This document shows positions 52,919-60,654 of a stretch of 64,000 nt of DNA, in pieces. Positions within the stretch are counted from its first letter, which is position 1. Each line of letters opens with the position of its first letter. The DNA comes from NORP309 sp964352735 (lineage in GTDB: Bacteria > Pseudomonadota > Gammaproteobacteria > Xanthomonadales > Marinicellaceae), in contig CAYGTC010000001.1 in the NCBI GenBank assembly GCA_964352735.1, positions 149,548-213,547 on the forward strand, read 5' to 3'. Both the position numbers and the translations under genes were made by a program. Below the pieces are notes generated by a model. That model worked only from the letters and a program-made list of their open reading frames with translations, did not search any database and was not told where the DNA came from.

Positions 52919-55900
52919 TTAGCTTTTCAGTCTATTTTTTCTGCGTTCAGTCTTCTTCAATAACAATCGATACAATGCAGGCACCACCAATAAAGACATG
53001 AAAGTTGAAACTAACAGACCAGAAATGATTGTCCAAGCCAATGGCGGCCATAATGTGCTCTTGGTAATTACCAATGGAAACAAACCAGCTACAGTTGTGA
53101 TGGTGGTCAATAAAATAGGCCGTGCCCTTCTTTTTACAGCTGAAATAACCGCATGATCAAAAGCCATATCCTTATCTAGATTTTTTTGAATCAAATCTAA
53201 CATAACAATCGCATTATTCACCACAATGCCGATCAACGCCAAAACCCCAAGAATGGCAGTAAAACCAAATGTGGTATTGGTCAATAACAGCCCCAAAGGC
53301 ACACCTGCAAAGGCCAAAGGAATGGTGATTAAGATGATCACAACTTTAGTGAATGAATTGAACTCAATTAACAAAAACATCAACAATAAAATCATGCCAA
53401 TTGGTAACGCTGCACCCAAGGACTGATTGGCACTCTTAGACTCTTTATTGGTGCCAGCAATCTGAATGGAAACCCCATCAGCCAATGATAAATCTGATAA
53501 CTGTGGCAACAATTCTTTTAAAACGGTATCATATGTAGTACCTTGCTGTATTTCTGAAAAAACTGAAGCCGTTCTTTGCAACCCATAGTGATGAATTGAG
53601 GCTGGCAACCATGCCAATTCAATATCAACCAGTTTATGTAATGGAATGCTTTGATTTTGTAATTGTAATTCAATATTGCGTATTTGTGACAAAGGGAAAT
53701 CAATGCCTCCCTGTCCCCTGACTCGAATATCTATTGGGTCTTCTGCACGCCTATATTGGCCCACAACCAAGCCTCCTGTTGCCAAACCAATCATTTGAGC
53801 GACTTGCTTTCTTGTCACTTGATATCGGTTCAACATTTCATCTTTGAATGAGAACTGGTAACTCGGCAACCCAACTCCCAAATCATTGCGAACATCTCTG
53901 GCTCCGCTATTTCTTTCGATGAGTTGTTGAATCTGTTGTATGGCATCGCCCAGCAACTGACGATCATCAGCAAACACCTTTATTTCAATAGGTGCAGTCA
54001 CAGGCGGGCCTTGACCCAGTTTTTTTGCAATTATTTCAACATTTGGGTAAGATGATTTTACGTGATCATTGATCCATTGTATCAATTCATCTATATACTC
54101 TGCACCGGTCAGCTCCACATCTATTCTGGAAATATTGGGGGAACGCGGTTTCTCTGACAAATTATAGTAAAACTTAGGCCCTGAGTTACCGCTGAATGCA
54201 TAACTGTGTTCAACATGTGGTTGTTCAAGAATGGCAAGAGACAACTCTTTTGCAACTGCATTATTGTGCTTTAAATGTGTTCCTTCAGCAAAAATTACAT
54301 CAACTACCAATTGATTCCTGTCCGTACTCGGAAAAAAATCTTTTTTTACTGCACTGAAAAGCAGCATAGAAATGGTAATAAATATCGCAGCCATAGTGAG
54401 TACTGACTTTGGATTTTTTGTTGCCAGACTGCCAAATTTTTCACCTATGGTCATGATATGTGATTTTCGAGAGTGCTGATGTGGAGTCAAAAATAAATGG
54501 CTAAAAGCTGGGGTAACAAAAATGCAATAAATATAACTAATGGTAATAGATAACATAATAACCACGGGAATGGCATTGGTAAAATCACCAGTATTGCCTT
54601 TAGCCATCAACATAGGAATGAATGCTGCTAATGTGGTTCCAGTAGCAGAAAACAAAGAGAAAGCCAGTTGTTTAACCGCCAAGATCGATGCTTCTGATTT
54701 TTTCTTACCCTGATCGATATGGTACTGAATGTTTTCAACCATCACAATGGCATTATCAACCAACATGCCCAAAGCAATGACCATACCAGAAATGGCCATT
54801 TGATGAAGCACTTGACCAGAAAAATCATACACAGCTAGAGCAGTAAAAGTCACCAATGGAATAACACTGGCAACAACCAAACCAGGTCTAAACCCTAAGA
54901 ATAATGTTAGAACAACAGTTACCAATAACATTCCCATCAACAATGACTGGCCCAGTTCTGTGATCCTGTTGGCCACTCGATTGGGCTGGTAAAAAACTGG
55001 TTGAATATCTACACTGGGAAATTGTAGATTCAATTTTTCCATTTTTCCTTTGATCAGGTCACCAAACTTAACCACATTTAACTGGTTGACAGGAACAAAA
55101 AGCCCAATACCAACAGCACGTTGTCCATCAAGCCAAAAAACCGAGGAAGCATCTTGTTTGGCCCCATATTTAACATTAGCCAATGTACTTAAAGGCAAGG
55201 AACTGCCGTCGGGTAATGTGATTAATGTTTTTTTAATGTCTTCAATAGACTGATAAGATGTGCGTGCATTCAATAAAACTTGTCGAGAATCTGCCTGTAA
55301 TGCACTCAATGGAACCAAGTCAGTTTTATCACTGATTTGATTGACTAAATAATTTGGATTGATGTCTAAACTTTTTAATAATGTTACATTGGGTTCAATG
55401 GCTATTTCTTCCTCTGGTTTGCCATAGAACTTAATCTTTGAAATTTCCGGGACCATCAATAATTTCTTTTTCAGTTCTTCAGCCACCCAACGCATATGCA
55501 TGACATCATTAGAGCCTGAGATGGCATAAACCATCAAAGGGGTTTCAACAATTTTATCATTGATGACGGGCTCAAAAACACCCTCAGGGAAATCAGCCTG
55601 AGCCCTTGCAATGGCATCTCGAATATTATTCCAGGCGGTATCTGTATCATAAATATGTTCTTTCATACGTATGATAACTTGGCTAAAGCCTGCCCTGGCA
55701 ATGCCAGTAATTTCATTGACCTCCTCTAATTGAGATATTTCCTCTTCCAATGGCCTTAACACCAAATTTTCAATGTCTTCAACTGTAGCACCCGGGTATT
55801 GAGTTAAAACAAAGCCATTTCTATAAGGAAAGAACGGATCTTCCTGGCGTTTCATATTGAACCATGCATTCACGCCAGCAAAAGCCAGTAGAATTGCTGT

Positions 55901-55948
55901 CGTCAATATTAACCGCTTTTGATGCACCAATAATGAAATTAAATTCAT
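52919..55948 (-). CDS. RND efflux pump permease
   Basis: 1009 residues with the two-fold RND layout: one helix, a large periplasmic porter/docking loop, six helices, repeated. Proton-relay region GMVIALGMLVDNAIVMVENI is in helix 4, and the second-half counterpart is GIVVNNAIVMLDLI. GGDALIFFILRPL-like N-termini are absent and the start MNLISLLVHQKRLILTTAIL is typical of the shorter heavy-metal/HAE1-related branch. It exports hydrophobic compounds by proton antiport. Overlaps the adaptor gene by four bases (ATGA). Confidence 0.95.
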   Translation of the reverse strand: MNLISLLVHQKRLILTTAILLAFAGVNAWFNMKRQEDPFFPYRNGFVLTQYPGATVEDIENLVLRPLEEEISQLEEVNEITGIARAGFSQVIIRMKEHIYDTDTAWNNIRDAIARAQADFPEGVFEPVINDKIVETPLMVYAISGSNDVMHMRWVAEELKKKLLMVPEISKIKFYGKPEEEIAIEPNVTLLKSLDINPNYLVNQISDKTDLVPLSALQADSRQVLLNARTSYQSIEDIKKTLITLPDGSSLPLSTLANVKYGAKQDASSVFWLDGQRAVGIGLFVPVNQLNVVKFGDLIKGKMEKLNLQFPSVDIQPVFYQPNRVANRITELGQSLLMGMLLVTVVLTLFLGFRPGLVVASVIPLVTFTALAVYDFSGQVLHQMAISGMVIALGMLVDNAIVMVENIQYHIDQGKKKSEASILAVKQLAFSLFSATGTTLAAFIPMLMAKGNTGDFTNAIPVVIMLSITISYIYCIFVTPAFSHLFLTPHQHSRKSHIMTIGEKFGSLATKNPKSVLTMAAIFITISMLLFSAVKKDFFPSTDRNQLVVDVIFAEGTHLKHNNAVAKELSLAILEQPHVEHSYAFSGNSGPKFYYNLSEKPRSPNISRIDVELTGAEYIDELIQWINDHVKSSYPNVEIIAKKLGQGPPVTAPIEIKVFADDRQLLGDAIQQIQQLIERNSGARDVRNDLGVGLPSYQFSFKDEMLNRYQVTRKQVAQMIGLATGGLVVGQYRRAEDPIDIRVRGQGGIDFPLSQIRNIELQLQNQSIPLHKLVDIELAWLPASIHHYGLQRTASVFSEIQQGTTYDTVLKELLPQLSDLSLADGVSIQIAGTNKESKSANQSLGAALPIGMILLLMFLLIEFNSFTKVVIILITIPLAFAGVPLGLLLTNTTFGFTAILGVLALIGIVVNNAIVMLDLIQKNLDKDMAFDHAVISAVKRRARPILLTTITTVAGLFPLVITKSTLWPPLAWTIISGLLVSTFMSLLVVPALYRLLLKKTERRKNRLKS

Positions 55949-57006
55949 AGCAATTCTTTTAACCTCGTTCCTGCTGCAATGCGACTTTGGCCTTTTATAA
56001 CCACAGGGCTTTTTATCTGGGCCTTGCTTTTGAAAATTAGATTTTGCCCATCAATAAATAATGGGGCAATCGGGTTTTTAAACGCTTTATCATCAATTGA
56101 TAAAAATATGTATGGTTGATTAATACCATCATCAACCACCGTTTCTAACGGCAATTGATAAACCTCTTGGTAGATTTGTGGGACGAATAAAGTAATGCTT
56201 TGACCTATGCCGTTTTTCATTGGTGTTTTCAAGTCAACAATAACCTTCATTAAGTGAGATTGTGCATCTGCAGTTTGAGCCAGTTCCGTGACTATAAAAT
56301 CTAATGGGGCATCACCATGAAGGCCTGTCACGTGATCATTTAAACTGAGATTCTGCCACAATTCATGTGTGAGATTAACTTCTGTTTCAAGAACATTTTG
56401 CTGGAAAACCACCAAAGCAATTTCTCCAGGTTGAACATACTCTCCAATTTGTTTATTTTGTTTGGCGATCGTGCCATCAAAAGGAGCCACAATTATGGAC
56501 TCTGACTGATTTGCTTGTGCCTGTTCAATTTGTGCCTGAATAGATTTTTCTTGTGCCACTAAATCCTTGTATTCCGTTTGTTTGCGCTCTAGTGCAGTTT
56601 GACTTGCAGAGTTACTCTCTCTTAGTGACTTTAAATCTGCGACATCTCTTTTTACTTGATTAATTTGGGCTTTCACTGACTCCTTTCTGGCTAAATTTGC
56701 AGACAAATCAGGATCTAAATTTGGATTATAAAGGCTCATTAATGGCTGTCCTTTTTTCACTTGCTGGCCAATTTCAACCATCACCCCATTAATTGTTCCT
56801 GACAATTGAAATGACAAGTTCGCCCTATTTTTGGCCAATAAAACACCCTGTACTTCATGCAATCTGATGACTTCTGTGGCCTTGATTTCGGAAGTCACAA
56901 TTGTGGTTGCTGACTGTTGTTGATTAAGGTTAAGGTCTTTTTCTTGACAAGCGCTGATGAGTATTACCAATCCCAACACCATTAATTTTTCAATTTTCTT
57001 ATTCAT
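55945..57006 (-). CDS. RND periplasmic adaptor (membrane fusion) lipoprotein
   Basis: 353 residues. Lipobox LISACQ near residue 20 gives an acylated Cys. HlyD/AcrA-like order: barrel-sandwich half LARVSGTINGVMVEIGQQVK-like stretch (LSGTINGVMVEIGQQVKKGQ), coiled-coil hairpin with LARKESVKAQINQVKRDVAD and ALERKQTEYKDLVAQEKSIQ, then VAPFDGTIAKQNKQIGEYVQ and the beta-barrel. It links the RND pump to an outer-membrane channel (none in this operon; TolC elsewhere). Four-base overlap with both tetR and the pump. Confidence 0.93.
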   Translation of the reverse strand: MNKKIEKLMVLGLVILISACQEKDLNLNQQQSATTIVTSEIKATEVIRLHEVQGVLLAKNRANLSFQLSGTINGVMVEIGQQVKKGQPLMSLYNPNLDPDLSANLARKESVKAQINQVKRDVADLKSLRESNSASQTALERKQTEYKDLVAQEKSIQAQIEQAQANQSESIIVAPFDGTIAKQNKQIGEYVQPGEIALVVFQQNVLETEVNLTHELWQNLSLNDHVTGLHGDAPLDFIVTELAQTADAQSHLMKVIVDLKTPMKNGIGQSITLFVPQIYQEVYQLPLETVVDDGINQPYIFLSIDDKAFKNPIAPLFIDGQNLIFKSKAQIKSPVVIKGQSRIAAGTRLKELL

Positions 57007-57578
57007 GCTTTTACTCCATTGATGAGCATATTGATAAAATCATCAATAAATGTGGTATCTTCTGCATATAAATCATCGTTCCATTGACTGAAATGGGGTT
57101 GAGCGCTGACATAATAATTGATTGTTGAGATAAATGAGACAATCAAGCTAATGGGCTTGAAATCATCTCGAAAAACACCACTATTTTGCGCCGCTTCAAT
57201 CAGTTCACAACCTTTATCAATCAGCTGTTTGTCATATTTCCCACAGCTTGTATCGTTATCTAAATTACTCCACAAAAACATCCTCAAAATATTCGGGTTA
57301 TTTTTTAAAAATTCAAAATACTTTCGAATCGATTCAATGATTAAGGCTTCAGGCGTTTCTGCATGTTCAAACAAATCCATTTGATGCATTGCAAAACTGG
57401 CAAACACAGATTCTTTAACGGCACTCCATAGTTCTTTTTTATTGTCATAATGATGAAAAATCAGGCTTTTTGCAACTCCGGCTTCTTGTGCAATTTGAGC
57501 AATAGAAACGTGACTGAACCCCTTCGCTGAAAACAGGTCAAACCCTGCTTGTAATATTTTTTCTTTATTTGATTTCAT
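57003..57578 (-). CDS. TetR-family regulator of the efflux operon
   Basis: 191 residues from ATG 57578, two bases after the hemolysin III stop. The N-terminal helix-turn-helix reads VSIAQIAQEAGVAKSLIFHH followed by YDNKKELWSAVK, standard for TetR. The C-terminal domain is helical and would bind an inducer, presumably a pump substrate. Its likely operator is the palindrome at 58274-58287 over the operon promoter. A longer start at 57623 lies inside the hemolysin gene and is not used. Confidence 0.92.
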   Translation of the reverse strand: MKSNKEKILQAGFDLFSAKGFSHVSIAQIAQEAGVAKSLIFHHYDNKKELWSAVKESVFASFAMHQMDLFEHAETPEALIIESIRKYFEFLKNNPNILRMFLWSNLDNDTSCGKYDKQLIDKGCELIEAAQNSGVFRDDFKPISLIVSFISTINYYVSAQPHFSQWNDDLYAEDTTFIDDFINMLINGVKA

Positions 57579-57580
57579 AT

Positions 57581-58234
57581 CTAAACTTCTAATACATAAC
57601 AATATACGGCAATGAAATGACACACACTGCCACCTAATACAAACAAATGGAAAATCGCATGATTGAACTTAAGTTTGTGAACCATATAAAGTATAGCCCC
57701 CAAGGTATAAGTAATGCCTCCAGTGATCAACCACCATAAACCATCTGCTGGTAAATTGACTTTTAGAGGTTCAATGGCAAAAACAATCAACCACCCCATC
57801 AATACATAAGCCAATGTGGATACCAAACGAAACTTACCCGTAAAATAGACTTTCAATATAATGCCAATTAATGCAATACCCCAAGAAACACCAAATAATA
57901 TCCAACCAATATGCCCCTTTAATGTAACCAAAGTAAATGGGGTATAAGTCCCTGCAATCAGTAAATAAATCGCAGAATGATCAAGAATTTTTAAGCGCAA
58001 TCTCAACACTGATTCTTGGCAATAATGATATGACGTTGATGCTGCATACAGCAAAATCATACTGCCACCATAAATCATATAACTGATGACATGTAAATGA
58101 TTGCCATATTTAATGGCTTTCACAGACATAAAAATTGTGGCAATAATAGCAAAGATAAGCCCTAGAGCATGTGATAACACATTAAGCTTTTCTTCAAATG
58201 GAGGATAATATTTCAGCGCACTGATTCGAGACAT
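57581..58234 (-). CDS. Hemolysin III/PAQR-family membrane protein
   Basis: 217 residues with seven hydrophobic segments and the family metal-site residues: SHALG in helix 1 (NVLSHALGLIFAI), YHYCQES and DHSAIYLLIAGTYTPF, and the C-terminal H...H in FNHAIFHLFVLGGSVCHF. PAQR/YqfA proteins are membrane-embedded hydrolase-like or regulatory proteins; in bacteria the role is usually unknown. It is the first gene of the operon with tetR, adaptor and pump, which suggests membrane-lipid stress as the shared theme. Confidence 0.93.
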   Translation of the reverse strand: MSRISALKYYPPFEEKLNVLSHALGLIFAIIATIFMSVKAIKYGNHLHVISYMIYGGSMILLYAASTSYHYCQESVLRLRLKILDHSAIYLLIAGTYTPFTLVTLKGHIGWILFGVSWGIALIGIILKVYFTGKFRLVSTLAYVLMGWLIVFAIEPLKVNLPADGLWWLITGGITYTLGAILYMVHKLKFNHAIFHLFVLGGSVCHFIAVYCYVLEV

Positions 58235-58260
58235 GGTGTATTTCCATAAAATGTATGACC

Positions 58261-58288
58261 ATTATACACTGACTGACCAATCGGTCAA
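58261..58288 (-). promoter_or_regulatory. Efflux operon promoter overlapping a TetR-type operator
   Basis: On the minus strand: -35 TTGACC (58288-58283), 16-nt spacer, perfect -10 TATAAT (58266-58261). TGACCAATCGGTCA (58274-58287) is a TGACC-n4-GGTCA palindrome lying across the -35 and spacer, so a bound repressor would block RNA polymerase. This fits autoregulation by the TetR encoded second in the operon. Confidence 0.82.
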
Positions 58289-58513
58289 TAATTTATAGAA
58301 ATTATGGCAATTCGGTTATAAAACCACTTTTTTCAATCATTCTTGCTTATTTTGTTTCAATACAGTTCGGTTTCTATCTTCAATCGGCTAAAATGTACAC
58401 AGCTGGTATGACTACAGCAAATATTTATGTTCAAAACACAATGGTTTCTCTTAAAATTAATAGATTCAATTAAGTTCCACGTAAGTAGTTCCTGCATTTT
58501 CAGCACAACAAGG

Positions 58514-58537
58514 CAACTTGAATTCACATTCAAGTTG
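58514..58537 (+). promoter_or_regulatory. Stem-loop in the csp 5' untranslated region
   Basis: CAACTTGAA (58514-58522) pairs perfectly with TTCAAGTTG (58529-58537) around a 6-nt loop, 39 bases before the csp ATG. Cold-shock mRNAs commonly carry temperature-responsive leader structures; this hairpin is a candidate element. The bases AAGGCAACT just before it also match the terminator 3' arm. Confidence 0.5.
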
Positions 58538-58576
58538 ATTAAATAGTAAACAAAAAATTAATTTTGGAGATTTCCA

Positions 58577-58783
58577 ATGAGTAAGACACAAGGTAAAGTA
58601 AAGTGGTTTGATGAGAAAAAAGGTTTCGGTTTCATTGAACGTGAAGGCGCAAGCGACGTATTTGTACATTTTAAAGCCATCATGAGTGAAGGCTTTAAAA
58701 CATTGACTGACGGCCAAGCTGTTGAGTTTGATGTTGAAGATGGTCAAAAAGGTCCACAAGCAGCCAATGTTACAGTGCTATAA
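58577..58783 (+). CDS. Cold-shock protein, CspA family
   Basis: 68 residues: single cold-shock domain (OB fold) with RNP1 KGFGFIE and RNP2 VFVHF, KVKWFDEKKGFGFI and the C-terminal GPQAANVTVL. Binds single-stranded RNA/DNA as a chaperone. TTGGAGATTTCC before the ATG gives GGAG at eight bases. Monocistronic: leader hairpin in front and strong terminator behind. Confidence 0.97.
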   Translation: MSKTQGKVKWFDEKKGFGFIEREGASDVFVHFKAIMSEGFKTLTDGQAVEFDVEDGQKGPQAANVTVL

Positions 58784-58811
58784 TTTCATTTAGCCAGTAA
58801 TACACGAAATT

Positions 58812-58836
58812 AAAGGCAACTCATTGAGTTGCCTTT
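58812..58836 (+). terminator. Intrinsic terminator of csp
   Basis: AAAGGCAACTC (58812-58822) pairs perfectly with GAGTTGCCTTT (58826-58836) around ATT, followed by TTTTC. 29 bp after the stop. Confidence 0.92.
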
Positions 58837-58927
58837 TTTCTTGTAAATAAAGACCAAAGGATTTATATTCATAATCCAATAAATATAATAAAGAACCACT
58901 GACACTTGTATGACAAAAAATAATATA

Positions 58928-58998
58928 GAACACTTGTGTTCAAGCAATACAGTAATCGTTTCTGCTATCTATTGGATGACAACAATAAAATATTGTTG
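58928..58998. promoter_or_regulatory. Two palindromes upstream of the GGDEF gene
   Basis: GAACACTTGTGTTC (58928-58941) is a perfect palindrome. CAACAATA-AAA-TATTGTTG (58980-58998) is a second perfect 8-bp stem, 57 bases before the ATG. They are candidate operator and leader hairpin; no regulator is assigned. Confidence 0.4.
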
Positions 58999-59054
58999 AA
59001 TCAAATCGTTTTTCACACCATATAATCGTTATATAAAAATCTCTGATAAACTTA

Positions 59055-60218
59055 ATGCGAATAGTCAAAGCCATATTACCACTGCTCATATTTATCGCTC
59101 TGGCACTATACCTTAGACACCAACATTCATCATTACCAGAATCACTCATTGAAGCTTTACAGTATTTACCTCCATTGTTGATGCTGTTCGCAATAATCAT
59201 TGCATTACATTTCGACCAGATTCGGGTATTGACATTTATCATCATACTGGTCGCAGTGTATTACTGCATTGAACAGCAATTATTAGACAATCAAATAAAA
59301 CTCACATTATTTTCAACATTCACTCCGATACTTTTATGGCTATTGGGATTTATCAAAGAAAAAAACATACTCTCAATTAAGGCACTGCCTGTTTACCTAT
59401 TGCTTACATCAACTCTACTGGTCTCTTTGTGGTTAATCAGGGAGCAACCATTGTGGATTGATAGATTTCTTATTACCTCATGGTTACCGTTTAATCTGCC
59501 AAACTTTAATGCCTTTTCTGACACTACACTCGTGATATTCGGCGCAATATTCCTGCTTATGTTAATAAGACTGTACTCAAAACCAGATCAAAAAAATGTC
59601 ACTGCACTGGCACTATTATTCATTGTATTTATTTGCACAATACAGACGATGTCACCACATGATTTTATTATCATCATTTCCACAGGGTTATTATTGTGCA
59701 TTTTTTGCATCTTACAAGAATCTTGGAAAATGGCTTATTTAGATGAATTGACACAACTCCCAGGCCGCCGAGCCTTAACACAAAAGCTGCGCAGCATTGT
59801 TGGTTTATATAGCATTGCCATGGTAGATATTGATTTTTTCAAAAAATTTAATGATAAATATGGTCACGATGTAGGTGATTTAGCACTGATAAAGGTTGCT
59901 CAAACCTTACAAAAAGTCAGCGGTGGCTCTGCGTATCGTTACGGAGGAGAAGAGTTCACCATCGTATTTCCCAATAAAAGTGCCGAACAGACTATTGATG
60001 CGCTGGAAACAATAAGGCTGAACTTAGCAGAGTCTCAATTTCAACTGCCAGAAAAAGTATTGAAAAAAAACCAGAAACCCACAGTCAAAATCACCATTTC
60101 AATTGGCGTGTCAGACTCTATTGATATCAACACAGCACAAGAAACAATGAAACAGGCCGACAATGCCTTATATAAAGCCAAGAAAAAAGGCAGGAATCGT
60201 ATTGAAATAACACAATAA
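59055..60218 (+). CDS. Membrane-bound diguanylate cyclase (GGDEF)
   Basis: 387 residues. About six or seven N-terminal hydrophobic segments (to about 215) of no recognised sensory family, then a GGDEF domain starting DELTQLPGRRAL, with metal residues VDIDFFKKFNDKYGHDVGD and the active-site loop YRYGGEEF (GGEEF, an active variant). It ends YKAKKKGRNRIE. The RxxD inhibitory site that would precede the GGEEF loop is absent, so product inhibition at that site is unlikely. It makes cyclic-di-GMP from two GTP. Confidence 0.94.
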   Translation: MRIVKAILPLLIFIALALYLRHQHSSLPESLIEALQYLPPLLMLFAIIIALHFDQIRVLTFIIILVAVYYCIEQQLLDNQIKLTLFSTFTPILLWLLGFIKEKNILSIKALPVYLLLTSTLLVSLWLIREQPLWIDRFLITSWLPFNLPNFNAFSDTTLVIFGAIFLLMLIRLYSKPDQKNVTALALLFIVFICTIQTMSPHDFIIIISTGLLLCIFCILQESWKMAYLDELTQLPGRRALTQKLRSIVGLYSIAMVDIDFFKKFNDKYGHDVGDLALIKVAQTLQKVSGGSAYRYGGEEFTIVFPNKSAEQTIDALETIRLNLAESQFQLPEKVLKKNQKPTVKITISIGVSDSIDINTAQETMKQADNALYKAKKKGRNRIEITQ

Positions 60219-60322
60219 AAAGCTCAATTCAACAGCAACATTAAGCCTAATACATAACCGTTTCAATCAATACATTTCATGTTTTTTATTAACCCTGCTA
60301 AATAACAGCGCACATTCAGTCT

Positions 60323-60412
60323 CAGGTTATTTGTTCATAGCAAGGCATCAGCATGCAGGTTTAGTAATTCTATATCAAATGCTGATAACGCAGTCTATGA
60401 ATAAATAACCTG
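60323..60412 (+). ncRNA. Large isolated stem-loop (candidate structured RNA or hairpin repeat)
   Basis: Arms CAGGTTATTTGTTCATAG (60323-60340) and CTATGAATAAATAACCTG (60395-60412) pair over 18 positions with one G-U. Inside, ATCAGCAT (60347-60354) pairs with ATGCTGAT (60379-60386), leaving a 24-nt loop. No T-run follows. The 436-bp gap between the cyclase and amidohydrolase holds nothing else I recognise. Identity as RNA is an inference. Confidence 0.4.
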
Positions 60413-60654
60413 TGACCTTTCATAAATATATCAACAAGAGAGGGATATCAAAAATACCCATCTCAGCGTTGTAACTTTTATTAAGGGAATTACAGGGTGA
60501 ATTCATAATCTAAAATCTTGTATGTAAGATTTCACCTACTTAATTTCAAACTACGCCTTGATATAAATATTTTTTGATATCCAGAATTGCTCTATTATCT
60601 AGTAGGGTTAATATGTTAAAGTATTCATGCAAATAACAACTCGATAACAATAAC

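Noticed and set aside
58466..58759. 97-codon open frame opposite csp
   Set aside because: It overlaps the whole csp gene, whose product is clear; a shadow.
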